This document shows positions 22,550 through 28,155 of a DNA stretch of 29,363 nt, one piece after another. Position numbers and translations under genes: made by a program. The stretch spans positions 1-29,363 of the IMG/VR virus record IMGVR_UViG_3300009509_000080, one strand, 5' to 3'. The notes below the pieces were generated by a model, which was given only the letters and a program-made list of their open reading frames with translations, searched no databases and was not told where the DNA came from. How positions within the stretch are numbered: the first letter of the stretch is position 1; each line of letters starts with the position of its first letter. Source of the stretch: a virus.

Positions 22550-23145
22550 GCGAGATAGGCGATAACTTTATCTTTACGCACATTACCAAAACCGGAGGCA
22601 ACAGTGTACGAGAGACCCTCCGACTAAACTACAATACCGTTGTCCGAGAGCCCTATCATGGTAAACCCATGAAAGTAGATAAGGATCTTGTGTTTACTTT
22701 TGTACGGCACCCGGCCTTCTGGCTCAGGTCCTATTGGGCCAACCGGGAGGACAACTACTGGGCAGTTGGAGGTGGTACGGGTCTGTGGAACCAGATTACC
22801 AGGGAGTTGCAACCGTTCTATAAACCACAGTGCAGTGAGTTTATCATCAACGTTGCGAAGGGAAAGCCCGGGATAGTAGGCAGATATTTCCAGAAGTACT
22901 TTGTTGAGGGTATGCGAATAGGTAGGACAGAGTTTTTATTCTACGACCTCCTGGAGTTTCTTCCAGACATAGAGGTATTTGGGCCGACTACAAATGTACG
23001 TAATGACAAGCCCCCAATATCGATGGAGGCCTTCGAGACAGTATCTAGTAAAGAACGTTGGTTAGTGAAAAACTTTTACCCTGATGAACAAGAGTTATTA
23101 GGCACAATTTGGCAAGGAGAGACGTATGAAACCACAAGAGTTTAG
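22546..23145 (+). CDS. Sulfotransferase-like protein
   Basis: A protein of 199 residues. It opens NFIFTHITKTGGNSVRETL, matching the 5'-phosphosulfate loop (KTGG-x-S) of PAPS-dependent sulfotransferases, and has FTFVRHPAFWLRSYW (Arg54, Ser62), the 3'-phosphate-binding motif VRHP..RxxS. The rest is helical, ending KERWLVKNFYPDEQELL, the typical C-terminal region of glycan sulfotransferases. The donor would be PAPS; the acceptor (glycan, surface polymer, small molecule) is not identifiable. A TGA/ATG overlap couples it to the transglycosylase. Sulfotransferases are uncommon in phages, and no glycan synthesis genes are nearby. Confidence 0.72.
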   Translation: MSEIGDNFIFTHITKTGGNSVRETLRLNYNTVVREPYHGKPMKVDKDLVFTFVRHPAFWLRSYWANREDNYWAVGGGTGLWNQITRELQPFYKPQCSEFIINVAKGKPGIVGRYFQKYFVEGMRIGRTEFLFYDLLEFLPDIEVFGPTTNVRNDKPPISMEAFETVSSKERWLVKNFYPDEQELLGTIWQGETYETTRV

Positions 23146-23593
23146 GGGAGTAGCAATAACGACACCAATAAAGGTAGCAAAGTTGGCAGAGACTGCTATT
23201 CTACCTACGGTGCACCACGAGCACGATGCAGGAATAGACTTCTATGCATACTTCAACACCTATATAAACCCCTTCCAGGCAGAAGTGATCGACACAGGGA
23301 TTGCTGTGGCTATCCCTACAGATTGTGTTGGGCTGCTGTGGCCTAAAGGCTCTAACGATTTTCTGATTGGTGCCGGGGTAGTTGACTGGACTTACCAGGG
23401 ATCAATCATGTTCAAGGTTGTCAACTACACAGCAGAGCCCCTCTACATCAGTAAGGGGGAGGCTATAGGACAGATGGTAATCGTAAAGAATGAATCACCA
23501 TCTATAGTAGAAGTTGACCAGATGGATCTTTTCCTGCGACAGACAAAGAGAGGAGGTACTGGTGGAATCAGTGGAACAAGCTTATCTGAATAA
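23126..23593 (+). CDS. dut: dUTP diphosphatase
   Basis: 155 residues; GGAGAG lies upstream of ATG 23126, which is inside the previous gene's 3' end. Trimeric dUTPase motifs: HDAGIDFYA (motif 1, 33-41), WPKGSND (motif 2, modified), GAGVVDWTYQGSIMFKVVN (motif 3 with Asp87), GEAIGQMVI (motif 4) and RGGTGGISGTS (motif 5, RG-x-x-G-x-x-G-T-S). It hydrolyses dUTP, keeping uracil out of DNA. Length is normal. Confidence 0.9.
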   Translation: MKPQEFRGVAITTPIKVAKLAETAILPTVHHEHDAGIDFYAYFNTYINPFQAEVIDTGIAVAIPTDCVGLLWPKGSNDFLIGAGVVDWTYQGSIMFKVVNYTAEPLYISKGEAIGQMVIVKNESPSIVEVDQMDLFLRQTKRGGTGGISGTSLSE

Positions 23594-23882
23594 GTTATCA
23601 GAGCACGAAGCTCTGTGTGCCCTGGCGTTTGCATGCATCGTGTGGGACCTCCCTCCGTTGGACGAGATGTGGAATGAGTTTAACCCGGACGATCAGAAAG
23701 ACGAATACTGGACAGCGAACATCATGTTTAGTGATAGCATCGTGGCTATCTCAAACTATAACCTCCATGACTTGTCCCAGGTACAGATGGTACTGACTGT
23801 CTTGGACGAAACCCAACATGACTTGGTAGAGAGAGTAAAGGAGTTGCTATGGTTGCCAGCATCCGAAGACAGCGAGGAGTAG
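23562..23882 (+). CDS. Small acidic helical protein, GTG start
   Basis: GTG 23562 (106 residues) has AGGAGG 5 nt upstream; an earlier frame start lies inside dUTPase without a site. Sequence: LNKLSEHEALCALAFACIVWDL, PPLDEMWNEFNPDDQKDEYW, and a helical end with VQMVLTVLDETQHDLVERVKELLW. It is acidic and leucine-rich, without a motif. It overlaps dUTPase by 32 nt and the next gene by 34 nt. Confidence 0.62.
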   Translation: MESVEQAYLNKLSEHEALCALAFACIVWDLPPLDEMWNEFNPDDQKDEYWTANIMFSDSIVAISNYNLHDLSQVQMVLTVLDETQHDLVERVKELLWLPASEDSEE

Positions 23883-24502
23883 AGGGCCCTCTGAAAGACC
23901 ACTTCCGCTTTATTGCTTTTGGTGGTACTGTCGGAGTGGATATATACAGAATGTTGAACCAATCCCAGAAATCCTTTTGGGTTGTGGAGGTACCGACGGG
24001 CAGAAGTGCAGTAACACCCTGGCGTAATACCATGCTGCTGGATCCTCTCTTCTTTGGCGAAGAGGGGATGTCCCCCTACAACCTCAGCGTCATAGCGCAT
24101 GAGTACATCCATCTGTTGCAAAGAGATCTAAACTACCCCAGGTACTTTCCAAGCGGAGGTCTTCGGCCTGGGAAAAATAAGAGGTGGATCGGAGATTCTA
24201 CCAACTATATGGAAGTCCTGGCCTACATCGTATCTTTTGCTATCTGGCATGACTCTATAGAAAATGATGCCAAAATGGAACGTATAGCGAGCGATCTGCG
24301 CTGGCTTACCGGATACTCTTATGATGCCTGTGACTTTGTTGTAGATAAGTTTCCTAATGTTGGCATCTACCAGAAGAACCACGAACGGGAGATGAAAGAA
24401 CCCGATCGCCGGATACCTTTTGGTGGTTGGGAATACTGGCTCGACCAGTTTGGGATGTCCCGACTTGCCATAATGAGGATAGGAGAGATAGTAAATGGTT
24501 GA
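23849..24502 (+). CDS. HExxH-motif protein, putative zinc metallopeptidase
   Basis: 217 residues, with AAAGGAG before ATG 23849. VIAHEYIHLLQ contains HEYIH (His84, Glu85, His88), and TNYMEVLAYIVSF, about 34 residues later, gives Glu122 in an E-x-x-A-Y setting, the gluzincin layout. The protein has no signal peptide or membrane helix, so it would act in the cytoplasm or virion. Targets are unknown; phage zincins may process host or virion proteins. HEYIH is a match to the short HExxH consensus and could also be a non-peptidase metal site, so function is moderately supported. Confidence 0.6.
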   Translation: MVASIRRQRGVEGPLKDHFRFIAFGGTVGVDIYRMLNQSQKSFWVVEVPTGRSAVTPWRNTMLLDPLFFGEEGMSPYNLSVIAHEYIHLLQRDLNYPRYFPSGGLRPGKNKRWIGDSTNYMEVLAYIVSFAIWHDSIENDAKMERIASDLRWLTGYSYDACDFVVDKFPNVGIYQKNHEREMKEPDRRIPFGGWEYWLDQFGMSRLAIMRIGEIVNG

Positions 24503-24517
24503 TGATGTGGAGATCTC

Positions 24518-24733
24518 ATGGAAATAGAGCAACCAACCCCCCATGGAGTAGGCCCAGCAATTGCAGAGTTGGTCCAAAAAGATATCGATGCCAGGATGGA
24601 GAAAGGGTTACAGACCTACGGAGAAAAGCTACGGGCCCATAATGGCAGAGACCCCCTGGTTGATGCCTACGAGGAAGTCCTGGACTTAGCAGTGTACCTG
24701 CGCCAGGAGTTGTACGAACGATACGGAGAATAA
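24518..24733 (+). CDS. MazG-like nucleotide pyrophosphohydrolase-type protein
   Basis: 71 residues; GGAG precedes ATG 24518. KDIDARMEKGLQTYGEKLRAHNGRDPLVDAYEEVLDLAVYLRQELYE matches a small phage family with the E-E-x-x-D-x-A-x-Y-L metal-site helix (EEVLDLAVYL), usually annotated MazG-like or dATP/dGTP diphosphohydrolase. The length suits a minimal domain; some metal ligands seen in full MazG are missing or shifted. It lies in the nucleotide-metabolism section. Confidence 0.65.
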   Translation: MEIEQPTPHGVGPAIAELVQKDIDARMEKGLQTYGEKLRAHNGRDPLVDAYEEVLDLAVYLRQELYERYGE

Positions 24734-24734
24734 T

Positions 24735-25520
24735 ATGTCCTATATGAGAGTTTTCGAAACAGAGGCAGAAAGGTACTATGCGCCCAAGTATGTATACAAC
24801 CCAACCAGCTTGTTATTGATGGTTGTTGGTGGTTCTCGAGCATACGGTATCGCATCTCCAACATCAGATGTCGATCTGTATGGTATCTGCATGCCCCCAA
24901 TCCAGGAAGTATTTCCTCACCTCGCCGGGTACATCCCCGGGTTTGGTAAACCCCCTTATATGTTCGAGCACTGGGATCACCAGTCCGCCCGGTATGATTT
25001 CAATGTCTACTCCCTGGTGCGCTTTTTCAATCTTGCGTCCCAGGGGAATCCAAATATCATCGAGATCTTGTATGCACAAGAGGTATTACACACAACCCCA
25101 CTCGGAGATCACATCATCAGGATCAGGGACATCTTCCTAAGTAAAGAGATCATCCCAAGATTTATGGGATACTACTATAGCCAGAAAGAGAAGATGTTCA
25201 AGTATGTTGATGCCACTCACATGGATGCCGGATATGGGACTAAGGCAGCATACCACTCTATGAGACTGCTGCTAGAGTTGGAAGATATCCTGACAACAGG
25301 ATCAATCCATCTACAGAGCAATGCCCATTTTCTACAGACTATCCGTGAAGGAAAAACGGACCCAGTGGACCTAGAGGTGTTCTTCGGCATCCAGGAAAAT
25401 AAAGTGAAAGAAGCTGCTAAAAAATCAGATCTACAAGCAAGTCCAAACTTGGACTTGATCCGTGGGTACATGGTTGGCATCATGCGGGACTACTACGATC
25501 ACCCAATATCCTGGGAGTAA
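24735..25520 (+). CDS. Pol-beta-type nucleotidyltransferase (RlaP-like)
   Basis: 261 residues; GGAG lies upstream of ATG 24735. LLLMVVGGSRAYGIASPTSDVDLYGI has the GS...DxD core (GGSRAYG at 32-38, Asp45 and Asp47), which resembles the DUF-type nucleotidyltransferase called RNA repair pathway DNA polymerase beta family (RlaP). The C-terminal helices (AYHSMRLLLELEDIL) are typical of that family. Members occur with RNA ligases or tRNA repair genes, and here the gene abuts the tmRNA/tRNA block. I see no partner ligase in the window. The substrate is not established. Confidence 0.7.
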   Translation: MSYMRVFETEAERYYAPKYVYNPTSLLLMVVGGSRAYGIASPTSDVDLYGICMPPIQEVFPHLAGYIPGFGKPPYMFEHWDHQSARYDFNVYSLVRFFNLASQGNPNIIEILYAQEVLHTTPLGDHIIRIRDIFLSKEIIPRFMGYYYSQKEKMFKYVDATHMDAGYGTKAAYHSMRLLLELEDILTTGSIHLQSNAHFLQTIREGKTDPVDLEVFFGIQENKVKEAAKKSDLQASPNLDLIRGYMVGIMRDYYDHPISWE

Positions 25521-25549
25521 TTGCATTATGCCACAATTTGTGGTATAAT
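25521..25549 (+). promoter_or_regulatory. tmRNA promoter (TTGCAT-17-TATAAT, extended -10)
   Basis: TTGCAT (25521-25526), a 17-nt spacer ending TGG and TATAAT (25544-25549) lie just after the nucleotidyltransferase stop. The predicted start, about 25556, leaves a 28-nt leader before the mature tmRNA 5' end at 25584. The -35 and -10 match the two divergent promoters at 14159-14310. Confidence 0.85.
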
Positions 25550-25583
25550 TAACTGTAGAACCTTAAAAACGTTTGTAGTATAT

Positions 25584-25873
25584 GGGCCTGACAGGTTTCG
25601 ACAGGCAGCGGATGCTAATCTACGGGCAAAAAACCTTAGACGCCAAAGATGCGTTCACTTTTGAAGAGGTCTTCGGATCTCAGCCTTCCCTTGCTGAGGC
25701 TTTATTCAGTAAGGCCGTTGTAACAGCGTAATCTGTTACTTAGTCTGCTGGGACTTTAAACCAGCTGGTGGAGACGCTTGTCGTCCTAGACCTACCTCCC
25801 GGTCTTGATAGGGAGGACACCCGTGAAGAGACCCGAAACTGTTTGGACGGGCGTTCGAGTCGCCCCAGGTCCA
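25584..25873 (+). ncRNA. ssrA: Transfer-messenger RNA (phage-encoded)
   Basis: tmRNA rescues stalled ribosomes by acting as tRNA-Ala, then as mRNA for a degradation tag. The 5' GGGCCTG pairs with 3' CAGGTCC (25866-25872) to form the acceptor. The 3' T-arm is GGGCG-TTCGAGT-CGCCC (25849-25865). The tag frame starts with GCC at 25642, in a TTAGAC-GCC-AAA-GAT setting like that of other resume codons, and runs 29 residues (AKDAFTFEEV ... SKAVVTA) to TAA 25729. The stop lies in the loop of a hairpin (GTAACAG / CTGTTAC), as in known tmRNAs. CCA is not encoded (CCT follows the discriminator A). The long tag is unusual. SmpB must be supplied by the host. Confidence 0.9.
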
Positions 25874-25908
25874 CCTAGCCATCAAAGTAGCACAAGTGCA
25901 CAAAGCCT

Positions 25909-26067
25909 ATGACGGTGCCATGTTTGCGGATGCAGGACGCTGCTCTCCAAAAAAACTGGGTAAATGCGGTGATTACCAATCAGCCCGAGGAAGGTGACGA
26001 AATGATGGCATCCAGTTTATTGCGATGGGTTCTGGCTATCAAAAACATATCGCTCTTGGGTTGGTAG
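25909..26067 (+). CDS. Possible 52-residue protein between tmRNA and tRNA-Ala
   Basis: The 184-nt spacer between tmRNA and tRNA-Ala holds one open frame from ATG 25909 to a TAG inside the tRNA-Ala acceptor region (10-nt overlap). It begins MTVPCLRMQDAALQKNW and ends AIKNISLLGW. No Shine-Dalgarno precedes it, so I treat it as unproven. The spacer also contains several short self-complementary segments (for example 25911-25920 with 26000-26010), so structured RNA is an equal possibility. Confidence 0.22.
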   Translation: MTVPCLRMQDAALQKNWVNAVITNQPEEGDEMMASSLLRWVLAIKNISLLGW

Positions 26068-26129
26068 CTCAATGGGAGAGCAACTCCTTTGCAAGGAGTA
26101 GGTTGCACGTTCGAATCGTGTCCGATCCA
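26058..26129 (+). tRNA. tRNA-Ala (anticodon TGC)
   Basis: The acceptor GGGTTGG pairs with CCGATCC (two GU/UG-type pairs), D-arm GCTC-loop-GAGC, anticodon stem ACTCC/GGAGT with loop TTTGCAA (anticodon TGC), and T-arm GCACG-TTCGAAT-CGTGT. Discriminator A. CCA is not encoded. It is the first of four tRNA genes in this segment. Confidence 0.9.
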
Positions 26130-26131
26130 CT

Positions 26132-26284
26132 ATGGCACATCATAAGAGAAAGAGACCGAAAAATCGTAGGCGTGGCTGCCTAATGTGCAAGCCATGGAAA
26201 ATGAACGGGGCCCCCAGGAAGGATCGTATGAGACCCGGTGATCGCAGAAGGGCCCAAGAAGATGCTGATGTAGCTCAAAGGTAG
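26132..26284 (+). CDS. 50-residue basic protein overlapping tRNA-Thr
   Basis: The frame begins with MAHHKRKRPKNRRRGCLMCK and continues with an R/K-rich body ending DADVAQR. The start R-x-K-R-P-K-N-R-R-x-G-C-L-x-C-K-P is a layout I associate with a small conserved family of unknown function in bacteria and their phages. A Cys pair (CLMC) suggests metal binding. Its last 21 nt fall in the tRNA-Thr gene. There is no clear Shine-Dalgarno; the start is only 3 nt after the tRNA-Ala 3' end. A conserved-looking sequence argues for a real gene, the lack of a ribosome site against it. Confidence 0.45.
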   Translation: MAHHKRKRPKNRRRGCLMCKPWKMNGAPRKDRMRPGDRRRAQEDADVAQR

Positions 26285-26335
26285 AGCAGGTGTTTTGTAA
26301 ACACCCGGTTGGACGTTCGAGTCGTCTCGTCAGCT
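26264..26335 (+). tRNA. tRNA-Thr (anticodon TGT)
   Basis: Acceptor GCTGATG/CGTCAGC, D-arm GCTC/GAGC, anticodon stem GGTGT/ACACC with loop TTTGTAA (anticodon TGT), T-arm GGACG-TTCGAGT-CGTCT, discriminator T. CCA is not encoded. Its 5' part overlaps the last codons of the basic protein gene at 26132-26284. Confidence 0.9.
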
Positions 26336-26344
26336 CTTGAATAT

Positions 26345-26415
26345 GCGGGTGTCGCCAAGTGGTAAGGCCGTGGCCTTCCAAGCCTCTATCGCAGGTTCGA
26401 ATCCTGTCGCCCGCC
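26345..26415 (+). tRNA. tRNA-Gly (anticodon TCC)
   Basis: Acceptor GCGGGTG/CGCCCGC, D-arm GCC/GGC, anticodon loop CTTCCAA (anticodon TCC) on a stem with one T-T mismatch, T-arm GCAGG-TTCGAAT-CCTGT, discriminator C. CCA is not encoded. It precedes the structured spacer at 26418-26635. Confidence 0.88.
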
Positions 26416-26417
26416 CA

Positions 26418-26635
26418 GAGCCTATGGTGTAATGGCAAGACACAAAATGCAGGGATAGCGTGCCCGCTGTGCAAAAACGACAGGCCCCTGCTACCCACCT
26501 CTGTACTAATGGAGGCATGGACGGACTAAGGGTCTGCGTGTCTACCAGAGTAAAACTGGTCTGATAGTCCCGATGGCGAACCGCACTCGAGCAAGGTTAA
26601 AGATACGTTGTGAAATCGTCAGAATGTCCGAATAC
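26418..26635 (+). ncRNA. Structured spacer with group-I-intron-like pairing
   Basis: The 220 nt between two intact tRNAs hold helices in the order of a group I intron core: P3 candidate AGACAC (26438-26443) with GTGTCT (26538-26543); AAAA, then P4 GCAGGG (26449-26454) with CCCTGC (26486-26491); P5-like CTGT/ACAG (26467-26470 with 26480-26483); P6-like CCTC/GAGG (26498-26501 with 26512-26515); P7 GGACTA (26523-26528) with TAGTCC (26565-26570); P8 ACCAG/CTGGT (26544-26548 with 26556-26560). P3 and P7 cross, as they must. I cannot place splice sites or a broken exon, and both flanking tRNAs are complete, so an active intron is doubtful; a relic or another pseudoknotted RNA is possible. The segment also begins with a tRNA-like D-arm (GTGTAATGGCAAGACAC). 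Confidence 0.4.
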
Positions 26636-26708
26636 ACGTTGGTAGCTCAACTGGAAGAGCACTGGTCTCCAAAACCAGCGGTTGCACGTTCGAGTCGTGC
26701 CCAGCGTG
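26636..26708 (+). tRNA. tRNA-Trp (anticodon CCA)
   Basis: Acceptor ACGTTGG/CCAGCGT, D-arm GCTC/GAGC, anticodon stem CTGGT/ACCAG with loop CTCCAAA (anticodon CCA), T-arm GCACG-TTCGAGT-CGTGC, discriminator G as is usual for tRNA-Trp. CCA is not encoded. Confidence 0.92.
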
Positions 26709-26710
26709 CC

Positions 26711-26835
26711 TAGCCCGGCAGCTCGTGTGGTAGCGGGCCCCGACGTTTAGCATGCCATACCTTGTGCCGAATGCAGAAGTACTGTAGGTACTGCAGATAC
26801 CGAAAGTCGCTAACGCATAGTAAACTGCCGGGCTA
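26711..26835 (+). ncRNA. 125-nt RNA closed by an 11-bp helix
   Basis: TAGCCCGGCAG (26711-26721) is the exact reverse complement of CTGCCGGGCTA (26825-26835). Inside are CTCG-TGTGGTAG-CGGG, a D-arm-like hairpin; CGTTTAGC pairing with GCTAACG (one bulge); and a hairpin with GTAC repeats around 26780-26800. Read as a tRNA, it has a good acceptor and D-arm but no T-arm or normal anticodon arm. It begins 2 nt after tRNA-Trp and ends 24 nt before the lipoprotein gene, with no T-run after it, so it is not a simple terminator. Confidence 0.5.
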
Positions 26836-26858
26836 AAAACTAACTCTAAGGAGTGTAT

Positions 26859-27389
26859 ATGAAAGCTGTGAAAGTCCTATTTATCCTGTTGGCTATAGTC
26901 ATCCTGTCGGTGACTATTGTGGCTTGTCGGCCTGAACCAACGCCCACCCCAACCCCACCTATTCCTACTACGGAAGAGCCCACAATAACACCGACACCGT
27001 TTGAGCCTCTGCCAGAGCATCACGTATGCCTGGATGGACTGTCTTTTGCTGGTCCTGCTACGGTGATCGATGTGCAAGATGTGGACACCCTACGTATTGA
27101 GACCCCTTCCGGTAAACAAACGATTGACTTAGTCGGTGTGAACGGATGGTCTGACGCTGCCAGAGAGGCCTCTGGAAAAGCTTTCATGGAAGAGTTGGTA
27201 GAGGGTAAAGAAATTGAAGTAGCCCAAGATCCCGTAGTCCAGGTTCACAACGGAAAACAAGCCTTCTACGTATATGTAGACGGGATTTTCGTCAACTTAC
27301 TGGTACTGGGAGAAGGGCATGCTCGCCCTCGTGCTGAGGTGGTAGACCAGCTGGTCTGTGCGGATGCTTTTATCGAGGCATCCAAATAA
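26859..27389 (+). CDS. Lipoprotein with staphylococcal nuclease-like domain
   Basis: 176 residues from ATG 26859 (AAGGAG 5 nt upstream). A signal peptide (KVLFILLAIVILSVTIVAC) ends in a lipobox with Cys23, then a Pro/Thr-rich linker (residues 25-50). Residues about 65-165 match the SNase (thermonuclease) fold: ATVIDVQDVDTLRIE (usually DGDT), LVGVNG, and a later KQAFYVYVDGIFVNLLVLGEGHA. The catalytic Arg of the RLxGxDxPE motif appears as Asp (IDLVGVNGW) and the following Glu is absent, so it may not be an active nuclease. It would be anchored at the outside of the membrane. Possible roles are superinfection exclusion or DNA binding at the surface. Confidence 0.75.
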   Translation: MKAVKVLFILLAIVILSVTIVACRPEPTPTPTPPIPTTEEPTITPTPFEPLPEHHVCLDGLSFAGPATVIDVQDVDTLRIETPSGKQTIDLVGVNGWSDAAREASGKAFMEELVEGKEIEVAQDPVVQVHNGKQAFYVYVDGIFVNLLVLGEGHARPRAEVVDQLVCADAFIEASK

Positions 27390-27449
27390 CTAGTTTTTGG
27401 TTGGGGCGTGCAGGTGCACCTACCCTAGTGGCTGGACCTGCGGGGAACG

Positions 27450-27572
27450 ATGCCGTTTAGGAGTAAGAAACAACGTAACTACTTACGTTGGAAGAAACCC
27501 AAAATATACAAACGTTGGAAAAAGAAATACGGGACCAGAATAAGGCGCAAGAAGAGTAGACGTAAAAAGTAA
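27450..27572 (+). CDS. 40-residue very basic protein
   Basis: The frame reads MPFRSKKQRNYLRWKKPKIY followed by more Lys/Arg and ends RRKK. GGGGAACG precedes ATG 27450. The first half resembles small phage proteins with the M-P-F/Y-x-S-K-x-Q-x-x-x-L start that occur near virion genes, of unknown function. The charge suggests RNA or DNA binding. The 60-nt leader before it contains a GCAGGT/ACCTGC pairing (about 27410-27441). Confidence 0.58.
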   Translation: MPFRSKKQRNYLRWKKPKIYKRWKKKYGTRIRRKKSRRKK

Positions 27573-27595
27573 TCTGTGGTATAATGGAGTGTGAA

Positions 27596-27943
27596 ATGAA
27601 GACTTTTCTAATATGCCCTGTGAGAGGGCATGACATGTCTGAAACCCAAGAAGTTGTCGATCGCCTGGAGTATGCAGGTTTCGATGTGTATTGGCCCCCA
27701 AGAGACACTGATCAAACTGACCCGATCGGTCTGCAGATCTGTAAGGATAATCGAGCAGCGATCGAGGAAGCTGACATCGTGCATATCGTCTGGGACGGGA
27801 AGAGCACAGGCAGCTTGTTTGACCTGGGTATGGCGTTTGCTCTTGGTAAGCCTGTAATACCCATATCTTTACCCCCAGAAACCGAACACAAGTCTTTCCA
27901 AAACATGATCATGGCGTACTATGAGGAGTTACAATGGGCGTAG
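27596..27943 (+). CDS. Nucleoside 2-deoxyribosyltransferase-like protein (second)
   Basis: 115 residues from ATG 27596, chosen because GGAG lies 6 nt upstream (an ATG at 27584 is adjacent to the -10-like TATAAT at 27580). KTFLICPVRGHD, then RAAIEEADIVHIVWDGKSTGSLFDLGMAFALGKPVIPI, has the ADIVHIVW strand, the K-S-x-G-x-x-x-D/E-x-G loop and the helix that usually carries the nucleophilic acid (here Asp in FDLGMAFA). It is the same superfamily as the gene at 5486-5878 but with a different core spacing (VWDGKSTGSLFDLG, the form seen in the nucleotide N-glycosidase branch). Role: nucleoside base exchange or removal, or nucleotide-signal hydrolysis. Confidence 0.72.
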   Translation: MKTFLICPVRGHDMSETQEVVDRLEYAGFDVYWPPRDTDQTDPIGLQICKDNRAAIEEADIVHIVWDGKSTGSLFDLGMAFALGKPVIPISLPPETEHKSFQNMIMAYYEELQWA

Positions 27944-28155
27944 TCTTTGAAGAAATCTTTAAGATGTTGAACCACCCGATGTTCTGGACGTTTGTCTTCG
28001 CATCGGCTACCGGATATATCATCGTGAAAGCTGCGCCTACTATAATCTTCGGCGCACTGTACATCGTCTTTTATATCCTGGGAAGGATAACTTACTGGCT
28101 GCTCTTTTCAGCAATCTTTATATGGGAAGTAATAAAAAAGGCTCTTGGAAAATGA
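27934..28155 (+). CDS. Small membrane protein, 73 residues
   Basis: GAGGAG lies upstream of ATG 27934, which overlaps the previous stop by 10 nt. Two hydrophobic segments, FWTFVFASATGYIIVKAAPTI and FGALYIVFYILGRITYWLLF, end with a charged WEVIKKALGK. No lysis or transport motif. It may anchor a complex or work with the adjoining deoxyribosyltransferase-like protein. Confidence 0.65.
   Translation: MGVVFEEIFKMLNHPMFWTFVFASATGYIIVKAAPTIIFGALYIVFYILGRITYWLLFSAIFIWEVIKKALGK

Noticed and set aside
26330-26518. Minus-strand open frames across the tRNA array
   Set aside because: They are antisense readings of tRNA and structured RNA with no ribosome site.
27580-27585. TATAAT before the second deoxyribosyltransferase-like gene
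   Set aside because: An extended -10 is present, but no -35 can be placed, and a start point there would put the Shine-Dalgarno upstream of the transcript. It may be fortuitous.
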